This document shows, one piece after another, positions 39,202 through 46,462 of a stretch of 64,000 nt of DNA (positions within the stretch are counted from its first letter, which is position 1; each line of letters begins with the position of its first letter). The stretch is taken from contig NZ_VIUW01000001.1 of the NCBI RefSeq assembly GCF_007828725.1, forward strand, positions 124,001 through 188,000, read 5' to 3'. The notes under the pieces were generated by a model that did not search any database, was not told the DNA's origin, and saw nothing but the letters and a program-made list of their open reading frames with translations. The stretch is from Marihabitans asiaticum (GTDB lineage: Bacteria > Actinomycetota > Actinomycetes > Actinomycetales > Dermatophilaceae). The position numbers and the translations under genes are program-made.

Positions 39202-40266
39202 TCAGGACTCGTGCTTCGTGCGCCGGGTCGTCCTCTTTCTCGAAGGCTTCGCCGCTGGCACCGCCTCGAGGATCGAGGGGAGCGAGGAGTAGAAGGGCTC
39301 GAGGTGCGCCCGGATGCGCTCCTCAAGGAAGCCGCTCGCGTGGGCGTACTCCAGCGAGGGCCGCAACAGCTCGACGGCGTCGGCGACGACGGTCTCCAGC
39401 TCGACGCCCCACTCCTCGAGGAGCTCGCCGACCGACCGGTCCGCGTGCTCCTTGAGCGCCTCGACGGCGACCGACTCGACGACCTCAGCGATCACCCCTT
39501 CGTCGCGCCACCGCCGGACCACCGGGCCGAGGGCGACGACGACCTCACGGGTTCCCTCCGGGTCGGCGACGCCGACGATCTCCCCGACCGGTCGGTCGGC
39601 GAGGGTCGTCCACACCTCGTCGGCCATCTCGGTGAGCAGCTCCGGGGTGAGCGTGGCCTCGAGGTAGCGGCGGCTCTCCCGCAGGGTCTCGCTGAGGTTG
39701 GCCTCGACGAAGGCGGTGATCCGGCGATCCACGCTGGCCTCGAGGTTGGGGGCCGCGGCGCTCATCGTCTTCTGACCGAACTTCACCAGGGTCGAGGCAC
39801 CGGGGAGCTTGCGGGCGACGACGTTCTCGGTGAGGAGGTAGCCCTTGACCCCCTGGTAGAGCACGTGTGAGACGAGCTTGCGGTAGCCCTTGCTCGCTGT
39901 GACCGCGGCGATGACCGCGTCGCGGACCGAGCGATCGTCGGCGAGCAGCCCGACGAGCGCGTCGTAGTCGTCGCCGTCGACGATCTCGCCCACCGGGGCG
40001 TCGAAGGTCGTCAGCACCTCGTGACCCGCCGCGACGACGTCGGCGACGGCCTCGAGCAGTGCGTCGCTCAGGTCGAGTCCCGCGACGACCCGCCCGAGGG
40101 TGCCGGCGGTCGCCTCGGCGGGTGCGACCTCAGCGGCGGTGACCCCGTCGAGCCACCGGCGAACCGCCCCGGCGTGCTCTGCCACGCTCTCGTCGAGCCG
40201 GTCACCGGTCCACCGCGCCATCTCGAACGCGACATGGGCCTCGAGCAGCTGCGCTGGGTCGGTCAT
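39202..40266 (-). CDS. hypothetical helical protein
   Basis: 354 residues, start ATG 40266. No domain recognised. It is almost wholly predicted helical, Ala/Glu/Val-rich, with no signal peptide or clear membrane segment. Two LADRPVGEI / ADRSVGELLEEWG-like segments (near 220 and 285) hint at an internal repeat, and a related VGEIVDGDDYD occurs near 92. The C-terminus is basic (KPSRKRTTRRTKHES). It is convergent with the hydrolase gene on its left. Likely a soluble actinobacterial protein of unknown function. Confidence 0.65.
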   Translation of the reverse strand: MTDPAQLLEAHVAFEMARWTGDRLDESVAEHAGAVRRWLDGVTAAEVAPAEATAGTLGRVVAGLDLSDALLEAVADVVAAGHEVLTTFDAPVGEIVDGDDYDALVGLLADDRSVRDAVIAAVTASKGYRKLVSHVLYQGVKGYLLTENVVARKLPGASTLVKFGQKTMSAAAPNLEASVDRRITAFVEANLSETLRESRRYLEATLTPELLTEMADEVWTTLADRPVGEIVGVADPEGTREVVVALGPVVRRWRDEGVIAEVVESVAVEALKEHADRSVGELLEEWGVELETVVADAVELLRPSLEYAHASGFLEERIRAHLEPFYSSLPSILEAVPAAKPSRKRTTRRTKHES

Positions 40267-40327
40267 CCCTGCACGCTAACGAAGTCAGACCGCCGCGAAG
40301 CCGAGCGTGCAGTTGCCCCCATGGTCG

Positions 40328-40469
40328 TCATCTGGTCGGTCGGTCTCTCTTCGGCAGCTTGGCGACGACCCGCTCGTAGGACTCGTCGACCGCGTCGAGC
40401 AGTTCGTCGAGCGGGATCGCGCCGTCGGTGCGCAGCGTGTTCCACCCGGAGCGGCCGATGTAGGCCAGG
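40328..40469 (-). pseudogene. remnant of an MmcQ/YjbR-like gene (C-terminal part only)
   Basis: Read on the minus strand, about 47 codons end at TGA 40328-40330. They read TLAYIGRSGWNTLRTDGAIP, then LDELLDAVDESYERVVAKLPKR. This matches the C-terminal pattern of the MmcQ/YjbR family (Y-I-G-x-x-G-W, then D-E-S-Y-x-x-V-x-x-K-L-P). No start codon or N-terminal half is found upstream; the sequence changes at about 40470 into an unrelated plus-strand frame. I read it as a deletion remnant. Confidence 0.65.
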
Positions 40470-40607
40470 GTGGGTCTGGTCGACGAGGTGAGCGAGGACG
40501 CCGTCGAGCGAGCGGTCGAGGTCGCCCGCTCCTGGACCGACGGCCGCTCGGCAGCCGACCTGCCCGACTTCTACGCCCAGTGGATCGGCGACCGCTCCGA
40601 GACCTGA
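40470..40607 (+). pseudogene. possible C-terminal remnant of an unidentified plus-strand gene
   Basis: 45 codons (from GTG 40470) read VGLVDEVSEDAVERAVEVAR, then a SWTDGRSAADLPDFYAQWIG segment, and end at TGA 40605-40607. The composition and helix-like pattern look like real protein, but a TAG at 40461-40463 closes the frame upstream and no ribosome-binding site is seen. With the minus-strand remnant it forms a tail-out junction. The family is not recognised; chance coding-like sequence is possible at this length. Confidence 0.4.
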
Positions 40608-40734
40608 CGTACCCCCCTTCGCTCGACCAGCGGCATGGCCGGGGTCCTCGCCTCTCGAGAGCACCGAGTTGGCTGCCTCAAGCGGGGAAAACACTGCTGC
40701 CTCATCGCCCTTCGGAATACCCCAGCGCGCCACC
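40608..40734. other. upstream region of the copper module
   Basis: About 125 bp without a gene, holding two CCCTTCG words (about 40613 and 40708). Together with the two remnants it makes up a stretch of about 500 bp between hypothetical 39202-40266 and the copper ATPase without an intact gene. Confidence 0.5.
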
Positions 40735-40763
40735 GCGTACATACCCCGTTAGGGTATGTACGC
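40735..40763. promoter_or_regulatory. perfect palindromic operator of the copper ATPase (CsoR-type candidate)
   Basis: Arms GCGTACATACCC (40735-40746) and GGGTATGTACGC (40752-40763) are exact complements separated by CGTTA. The core TACCC-n-GGGTA resembles known CsoR copper-repressor operators. A candidate -10 element TAGGGT (40750-40755) lies inside it, so a bound repressor would block RNA polymerase. No csoR gene is in the window next to it. Confidence 0.8.
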
Positions 40764-40776
40764 AGGAGGAGCAGTG

Positions 40777-42801
40777 ATGTCACAGACCGAGCACGCAAGC
40801 CACGACAGTCCGACTGGCGGTGGGCACGATGCACACGTCGCCCAGTTCCGGCGTCTCTTCTTCATCATGCTCGCGCTGGCCGTCCCAGTGGTCGGCTTCA
40901 ACGAGATGTTCGCGAACCTCATCGGCTACGGCCTGCCGGACGGCGAGGGGGTCCGGTGGATCCCTCCTGTCCTCGGCACAGTGATGTTCGTCGTGGGCGG
41001 TCGCCCCTTCCTCACCGGTGGTCTGTCCGAGGCCCGTGACCGCTCGCCGGGGATGATGCTCCTCATCGCGCTGGCGCTCACGGTGGCCTTCCTCGCCTCG
41101 TGGGGCGCCACGCTCGGCGTCCTGCCGCACGACCTCGACTTCTGGTGGGAGCTCGCGCTCCTCGTCGTCATCATGCTCCTGGGTCACTGGATCGAGATGC
41201 GGTCCCTGGCGCAGACCACCTCGGCCCTGGACTCGCTCGCTGACCTCCTGCCGGACGAGGCTGAGCGCGTCGAAGGGGATGAGGTGGTCGCCGTCGCTCC
41301 GGCCGAGCTCTCCGTCGGAGATGTCGTCATCGTCCGCCCGGGCGCCTCGGTCCCGGCCGATGGCACGATCGTCGACGGCAACGCGAGCTTCGACGAGTCG
41401 ATGGTGACCGGCGAGTCCACCACGGTCCGACGTGAGGTCGATGACCAGGTCGTCGCCGGCACGGTCGCGACGGACTCGGGAGTGCGCGTCGAAGTGACCG
41501 CCGTCGGGGACGAGACGGCACTGGCCGGCATCCGACGACTGGTCGAGCAGGCCCAGTCCTCCTCGTCGCGCGCCCAGCGCCTGGCCGATCGTGCGGCGGG
41601 TTGGCTCTTCTGGTTCGCCCTCGGCGCAGCACTGATCACCGCCACGGTGTGGGGTCTCATCGGCGCTCCGGAGGAGGCAGTCGTGCGGGTCATCACCGTG
41701 CTGGTCATCGCCTGCCCGCACGCTCTCGGTCTGGCCATCCCGCTGGTGGTGTCGATCGCCACCGAGCGCGCCGCCCGCGGAGGGGTCTTGATCAAGGACC
41801 GGCTGGCGTTGGAGACCATGCGTACCGTCGACGCCGTGCTGTTCGATAAGACGGGCACGGTCACCAAGGGCGAGCCCACGGTGACCGGCATCGAGTCCGC
41901 CGGTGACCTCGACGATGAGCGTCTGCTGGCCCTGGCCGCCGCAGCAGAGGGGGACAGCGAGCATCCGCTGGCGTCGGCGATCCGTGGAGCGGCCGAGCGC
42001 GAAGGGGTGAGCGTGCCGGCTGCGTCGGACTTCTCCTCTGCCCCGGCGGTCGGGGTCAGCGCGCAGGTCGAGGGGCAGACGGTGCGCGTCGGCGGTCCCT
42101 ACCTGCTCAGCGAGCGCCGAGCCGACGAGCTCGAGGTGGCCGAGCGGTGGCGCGAGCACGGCGCGACGATCCTGCACGTGCTCGTCGATGACGAGGTCGT
42201 CGGGGCCCTACGCCTCGCGGACGAGATCCGTGAGGAGTCACGAGAGGCGATCGAGGGACTGCACGAGCGGGGGCTGCAGGTCGTCATGATCACCGGTGAC
42301 GCGCAGGCGGTGGCGGACTCCGTCGCCGAGGAGCTGGGGATCGACCGGGTCTTCGCCGGTGTGCGCCCGGAGGACAAGGCAGCCAAGGTGGCCGAGCTGC
42401 AGGACGAAGGCTTGAGGGTGGCGATGGTCGGGGACGGGGTCAACGACGCTCCTGCCCTCGCCCAGGCCGATGTGGGCATCGCGATCGGTGCGGGCACCGA
42501 CGTCGCGATCGCCTCGGCCGGGGTGGTGCTGGCCTCGAGCGACCCGCGATCGGTCCTCTCGGTGATCCGGCTCAGCGAGGCGACGTACAGCAAGATGCGC
42601 CAAAATCTCTGGTGGGCCGCCGGCTACAACCTCGTGTCGGTCCCGTTGGCCGCCGGCGTCCTGGCTCCCATCGGTTTCGTCCTGCCGATGAGTGTCGGCG
42701 CGATCCTCATGTCCCTGTCCACCGTGGTGGTTGCGCTCAACGCCCAGCTGCTGCGCCGTCTGGACCTGCGTCCAGGCACGATCTCGAAGGAGAACTCATG
42801 A
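40777..42801 (+). CDS. heavy-metal (copper) P-type ATPase, CPH type (CopB-like)
   Basis: 674 residues from ATG 40777, which has AGGAGG 7 bp upstream; the earlier ATG 40756 lies in the operator. P1B pump that exports copper across the membrane. Motifs: TGES dephosphorylation loop (MVTGEST), metal-binding CPH in VIACPHALGLAIP, phosphorylation site FDKTGTVTKG, SEHPLASA, and GDGVNDAPALAQ. CPH rather than CPC marks the P1B-3/CopB group. It has no CxxC metal-binding domain but a short His-rich N-terminus (HASHD, GGGHDAHVAQ). The stop overlaps the DUF411 lipoprotein start (ATGA). Confidence 0.93.
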   Translation: MSQTEHASHDSPTGGGHDAHVAQFRRLFFIMLALAVPVVGFNEMFANLIGYGLPDGEGVRWIPPVLGTVMFVVGGRPFLTGGLSEARDRSPGMMLLIALALTVAFLASWGATLGVLPHDLDFWWELALLVVIMLLGHWIEMRSLAQTTSALDSLADLLPDEAERVEGDEVVAVAPAELSVGDVVIVRPGASVPADGTIVDGNASFDESMVTGESTTVRREVDDQVVAGTVATDSGVRVEVTAVGDETALAGIRRLVEQAQSSSSRAQRLADRAAGWLFWFALGAALITATVWGLIGAPEEAVVRVITVLVIACPHALGLAIPLVVSIATERAARGGVLIKDRLALETMRTVDAVLFDKTGTVTKGEPTVTGIESAGDLDDERLLALAAAAEGDSEHPLASAIRGAAEREGVSVPAASDFSSAPAVGVSAQVEGQTVRVGGPYLLSERRADELEVAERWREHGATILHVLVDDEVVGALRLADEIREESREAIEGLHERGLQVVMITGDAQAVADSVAEELGIDRVFAGVRPEDKAAKVAELQDEGLRVAMVGDGVNDAPALAQADVGIAIGAGTDVAIASAGVVLASSDPRSVLSVIRLSEATYSKMRQNLWWAAGYNLVSVPLAAGVLAPIGFVLPMSVGAILMSLSTVVVALNAQLLRRLDLRPGTISKENS

Positions 42802-43361
42802 CCGCTCACCCGACGCGACGTCAGGCCGGCCTGCTCCTGGGCCTCGGTTCGCTCGTGGCCGTCGCCACGGCGTGCTCCCGCGATGCGGGTGGTGACGTCC
42901 CGCCCGAGGCGGGTCCGAGCAGCGAGGACAGCACCCCGCCCGGCGGACGCTCGGCTGATGGCACGACCCTCACCGTCTACAAGGACCCCAGCTGCGGCTG
43001 CTGCGGCGGCTGGATCAGCCACGCCGAGGAGGCAGGTCTCGCCGTCGAGGTGGTGCACCCCGACGACCTCAGCGCGGTCTTCGCCGAGCACGAGATCGCC
43101 GCCCCGCACCAGTCCTGCCACCTGTCGTTGACCGAGGCCGGTGACGTCTTCGTCGGGCACATCCCGGCCCCCTTCGTCCAGGCCTACCTCGCGGACCCGC
43201 CGGCGGGAGCTCGCGGCCTGACCGTGCCCGCGATGCCCATCGGGAGCCCAGGGATGGAGCAGGGCTCGCAGTTCGAGCCCTACGAGGTCCTTCAGCTCGG
43301 CGAAGGCGCCAGCACCACCGTCTACGCCAAGGTCACCTCGCGGTCCGACCAAGAGGCCTGA
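42798..43361 (+). CDS. DUF411 lipoprotein of the copper module
   Basis: 187 residues, ATG overlapping the ATPase stop. The signal sequence ends in a lipobox-like VATAC, so probably a lipoprotein (twin-Arg-like RRQAG near the N-terminus is noted). The DUF411 domain has the metal-binding motif KDPSCGCCGGW, then QSCHLS, VGHIP and RGLTVPAMPIGSPGME, all typical. DUF411 proteins are found with copper and silver resistance genes; a periplasm-side metal-handling role alongside the ATPase is inference. Confidence 0.9.
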   Translation: MTAHPTRRQAGLLLGLGSLVAVATACSRDAGGDVPPEAGPSSEDSTPPGGRSADGTTLTVYKDPSCGCCGGWISHAEEAGLAVEVVHPDDLSAVFAEHEIAAPHQSCHLSLTEAGDVFVGHIPAPFVQAYLADPPAGARGLTVPAMPIGSPGMEQGSQFEPYEVLQLGEGASTTVYAKVTSRSDQEA

Positions 43362-43409
43362 CGTGGTACCCCTCGGCGAAGGGGGGTCAGCGCCCGCCTC
43401 GGGAGCGGC

Positions 43410-44195
43410 TCAGGTCTCGAGGGCGCCCCGGGCGAGGGAGTCACCGGAGTGCTCGGGCTTGTCGTCGTACGGCTCCCGGGAGATGTCGACGATCGTGTAG
43501 CCCTGGTCGATGAGGTCCTGGGTGACCTGGTAGTCGCGGGTGGACTCCCCGTCGAGCACACCGACCGAGACCATCCGGGTGCCGTCGGTGTTGAGCAGCC
43601 ACACCTCGAGGTAGCCCTCGCCCCTAGGCAGGTCGCTCGGCGCGACCCGCAGGGCGAGCCCATCGTCGGAGCGGACCAGCTCGGCGTCACCGCGACCCTG
43701 CCCCTCGTCGCCCACCGTCGAGAGCTGCGCGACCCGGGTCACCTCCCCTTCATCTCCCATTCCGAGGGCTCGGCCGACCGCGAGCCCGAGGACGAGCGCG
43801 GCCGCTGCCGCCAGCCACGGAAGGCTGTTGCGGATGGCGCCGACCGGCCGGTGACCACCGGGCTCTCCGGCAGGCTCCGGGGCGCTCGGGCTGACGGCCA
43901 CCCCTTCGCTGCGGCCCAGGTCGGCGGCGATACCCGACCACACGCCGTCGGGCGGGTACTCCCAGTCGACCTGGAGGTCCTCGTCCAGCGCCTCGGACAG
44001 CGCGCGTCCGTCGCCGGGCAGACGACCAGCGGCGAGGAGCCGCAGCTCGTCGTGGACCCGGGAGCACCGGACGCACCCCTTGAGGTGCTCGGCGACGCGC
44101 GGGTCCGGGGTGAGGCCGTCCTGGGTGTCGATGGCGTGCCCGGCGAGCTCTTCCTCGCTCGGGTGGATGGCCTGCTCGTCGTGACCCTCAGACAT
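43410..44195 (-). CDS. anti-sigma factor, RskA type
   Basis: 261 residues. The N-terminal zinc-binding anti-sigma motif H37-x3-C41-x2-C44 (HLKGCVRC) binds the sigma factor. A membrane segment lies at about 124-142 (SLPWLAAAAALVLGLAVGRAL). The extracytoplasmic C-terminal domain (YLEVWLLNTDGTRMVSVGVLDG) matches the RskA/anti-sigma-K fold. It overlaps the sigma gene by 8 bp, so the pair is co-translated. Regulated proteolysis of this anchor would release the sigma factor. Confidence 0.9.
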   Translation of the reverse strand: MSEGHDEQAIHPSEEELAGHAIDTQDGLTPDPRVAEHLKGCVRCSRVHDELRLLAAGRLPGDGRALSEALDEDLQVDWEYPPDGVWSGIAADLGRSEGVAVSPSAPEPAGEPGGHRPVGAIRNSLPWLAAAAALVLGLAVGRALGMGDEGEVTRVAQLSTVGDEGQGRGDAELVRSDDGLALRVAPSDLPRGEGYLEVWLLNTDGTRMVSVGVLDGESTRDYQVTQDLIDQGYTIVDISREPYDDKPEHSGDSLARGALET

Positions 44196-44787
44196 CGTCG
44201 CTCACCTCCTGGAGCACCTCTCGTAGGCGGATCAGACCCCGCCGGGCGTGACTTTTGACCGTCCCGAGCGGGATCTCCAGCCGGTCGGCCACCTCGGCGT
44301 GGGTGAGGCCCTCGAGCATCGTCATCCGTAGCACGGTCCCGCGCGGGTCGCCCATCGCCTCGAGCTCGGCGATGACCGCGATCTCCAGGGTGCGGTCCGT
44401 CGGTGGGAGGTTGCTGGGAGCGGCGAGGTCGGAGTCGGCGACCGCCTGCAGCCGGCGCGTGTCTCGTGCCCGGGCGGCGAGGGCGTCGGCGATCTTGTGC
44501 CGGGCGATGCCGATCAACCAGGCCGGCAGGGCGGTGGGCGAGGGGACGAGCCGGTCGGCGCCGCGCCACGCGGCGAGGAAGACCTGCTGGGTGACGTCCT
44601 CGGCGTCGCCGCGGTCACCGAGAGCGCGGACCGCGATGGTGTAGACGAGGTGGGCGTACTGGCGGTACACCTCCTCGAGGGCGTGCGGGGCACCCTCGCT
44701 CAGCGAGACGGCCATGGCCTCTCGTCTCTCGGGCGTGACCTCCTGGTGCGGAGGTCGGGATGGCTGCACATCGTCGATCCTAGGCAC
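44188..44787 (-). CDS. ECF RNA polymerase sigma factor
   Basis: 199 residues from 44787; ATG 44715 (MAVSLSEGAP) is an alternative start. Region 2 is at about 40-105 (LEEVYRQYAHLVYTIAVRALGD, DVTQQVFLAAWRG, LPAWLIGIARHKIADAL). Region 4 is at about 130-195, including LEGLTHAEVADRLEIPLGTVKSHARRGLIRLRE. It pairs with the downstream RskA-type anti-sigma factor. It lies 3 bp after the sortase gene, in a four-gene operon headed by the DUF4397 gene. Confidence 0.93.
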   Translation of the reverse strand: MPRIDDVQPSRPPHQEVTPERREAMAVSLSEGAPHALEEVYRQYAHLVYTIAVRALGDRGDAEDVTQQVFLAAWRGADRLVPSPTALPAWLIGIARHKIADALAARARDTRRLQAVADSDLAAPSNLPPTDRTLEIAVIAELEAMGDPRGTVLRMTMLEGLTHAEVADRLEIPLGTVKSHARRGLIRLREVLQEVSDDV

Positions 44788-44790
44788 GTC

Positions 44791-45459
44791 CTACTCGCTG
44801 ATCGGCTCCGCGACGGCGACGACGTTGTCCTCGTAGTGCCCGGTCGCGGCGTCGAAGGCACCGCCGCAGGTCACCACGTGCAGCGCCTCCCGGCCGTCGC
44901 GTCGAAAGACGGCGTCGAGGTCGAGCTCGTCCTTGCCCGCCGTGTAGACCTCGAGCACGCGGTACCGGTGGGGTTGCCCATCGGCGGTGACCGTGAGCTC
45001 GTCCCCGGAGTCGAGGGTGCGCAAGCCGGCCAGCGGTCCGGGCCCGCGCTCGCGGCTGTCGACGTGGGCGGTGAGGACCGTCGCTCCGGCCTCGCCCGGA
45101 CCGGGACCGTATCGGTACCAGCCGGCGGTCCGCGGGTCGTCGGGGATCTCCATCGCACCCTGCTCGCTCACCCCGACCGGCGTCACCGGCAGGGTTGCGG
45201 CGAGCGCGGGGATGGCCAGCCGCGTCGGGGGCCCGGGGGTCTCGGTGGCCTCGGGCGTGGTCGGCGTGGGTGCGGCCTGGACCACCGGGGCGGCGGCCGA
45301 CGGCGAAGGGGGGGACCCCCCTTCGCCCGCCACGGCCGCGTTGACCACGGCCGGGTCGTCACCGACCGGCCGGGTCAGCCAGAGCAGCACCACCCCCACG
45401 AGGACGGCGGCCAGCAGAGCCGGGCCGACCCGTCCTCGCGGGGCGCGGTGCGTGCTCAC
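44791..45459 (-). CDS. class F sortase
   Basis: 222 residues. Transpeptidase that attaches secreted proteins to the wall. A signal anchor (VGPALLAAVLVGVVLLWL) is followed by a Pro/Thr/Ala linker (40-80) and the sortase domain with catalytic His in LTAHVDSR and Cys in VVTCGGAF. An Arg is expected near the C-terminus; that region reads TGHYEDNVVAVAEP, and I cannot point to it with certainty. The linker codes the sequence AGEGGSPPSPS from a 26-bp palindrome built of two CGAAGGGGG words. It follows the DUF4397 gene by 5 bp. Confidence 0.85.
   Translation of the reverse strand: MSTHRAPRGRVGPALLAAVLVGVVLLWLTRPVGDDPAVVNAAVAGEGGSPPSPSAAAPVVQAAPTPTTPEATETPGPPTRLAIPALAATLPVTPVGVSEQGAMEIPDDPRTAGWYRYGPGPGEAGATVLTAHVDSRERGPGPLAGLRTLDSGDELTVTADGQPHRYRVLEVYTAGKDELDLDAVFRRDGREALHVVTCGGAFDAATGHYEDNVVAVAEPISE
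45302..45327. repeat. 26-bp near-perfect palindrome inside the sortase gene
   Basis: GGCGAAGGGGGG (45302-45313), two bases, then its exact complement CCCCCCTTCGCC (45316-45327). It consists of two head-to-head copies of the genome-wide word and lies in the linker-coding part of the sortase gene. Confidence 0.9.
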
Positions 45460-45464
45460 GTCGG

Positions 45465-46286
45465 TCAGGACCGCTGACGGGCCGTCCGACGCGATCCGGC
45501 GAGGACCAGACCACCGGCGGCGAGGGCGCCGAGGGTGACCAGCGCGTACCGCCCGGCCTGGTCGGCGGCAGCCACCTGGCCGCCGTCACCCGAGGGCACG
45601 CCGTCGGGCGCGGAGTGCATGCCCGAGATCGACTGGGTGGCCAGCTTGAGGTTCTCGTCCTCCGCGCTGCCCCAGGCGTAGACGATCGTGTTCGAGCCCT
45701 CGGCGAGGTCGAGGTCGGCCGGGCCGAGCGCAACCGTGTCGGTCCCGGCGAGGACGACATCGGCGCTGATCGAGCCGGAGGGCAGGTCCGCGGACTCCTC
45801 GTTGGGGTTGGTCAGCCCGGAGAAGGCCACCTCGCCGTTCGCGCGCACGTCGACCGCGGGGGCGGCGGCGGTGTGGCGGACGGTGAGCCGGGCCTTGCCG
45901 GCCTCGATCTCGCTGGTGTCGTTGACGAACGGGGTGAGCGTCGGCTCGCCGTCGGCGTCGAGGTGGGCGACGACGGTGATGTTGGCGCCGGCCGGGACCG
46001 CGACGTCCATCGCCTCGACGATCGCGTCACCGTCGGCACCAGCGTCGGGGGCGGTGACCTTGAGGTCGTACTCGCCCTCGGGGAGCATCTGCGGGTCGGT
46101 CAGCGTGCCGGGCTCGAAGTCCTCGAGCAGGGCCTCGCCGTTGACGTAGACGTCGACGGTGGCGTCGGGGACGCCGTGCAGGATCGAGACGTGCGCGTCC
46201 TCGGCGGCGTGTGCGGGGACGGCGGAGGCGAGGCCGACGAGGGCCATCGCGGCGGTGGCGCCGAGGGTGCGAGTGGTGACGGACAT
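45465..46286 (-). CDS. DUF4397 secreted/surface protein
   Basis: 273 residues from ATG 46286, with GGAGAGGAAG upstream. A signal peptide (MSVTTRTLGATAAMALVGLASAVPAHA) is followed by two DUF4397 repeats: AEDAHVSILHGVPDATVDVYVNG and, near 125, ARLTVRHTAAAPAVDVRANG. The C-terminus is a hydrophobic segment plus RRTARQRS, the shape of a wall-sorting signal, but no canonical LPxTG is visible before it. It heads the sortase/sigma operon and is the obvious candidate sortase substrate. A CATCC box with a CGAAGG element 16 bp later lies upstream on its strand and vaguely resembles SigK-type promoters. Confidence 0.85.
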   Translation of the reverse strand: MSVTTRTLGATAAMALVGLASAVPAHAAEDAHVSILHGVPDATVDVYVNGEALLEDFEPGTLTDPQMLPEGEYDLKVTAPDAGADGDAIVEAMDVAVPAGANITVVAHLDADGEPTLTPFVNDTSEIEAGKARLTVRHTAAAPAVDVRANGEVAFSGLTNPNEESADLPSGSISADVVLAGTDTVALGPADLDLAEGSNTIVYAWGSAEDENLKLATQSISGMHSAPDGVPSGDGGQVAAADQAGRYALVTLGALAAGGLVLAGSRRTARQRS

Positions 46287-46411
46287 GGTGCTTCCTCTCC
46301 TTCGCCGGTGCGCCGGATGCGCACCGTTACCCTTCCCTTCGTCCCAACGGTCCGGTTTGGATGCACCCGCTCTCGGCATCACTCTCGGCGTGGGGAGGTG
46401 ACAGCACGGCA

Positions 46412-46446
46412 AAGGGGCCTGGGCGGATCATCCGCCCAGGCCCCTT
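46412..46446. terminator. perfect 16-bp hairpin upstream of DUF4397 / after the ADG-repeat gene
   Basis: AAGGGGCCTGGGCGGA (46412-46427), 3-nt loop, then its exact complement (46431-46446). It lies just after the stop of the minus-strand gene ending at 46463 and is its likely terminator. It is followed by CCTTCGCT, again part of the repeated word. Confidence 0.9.
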
Positions 46447-46462
46447 CGCTCTCGTGGTCAGC

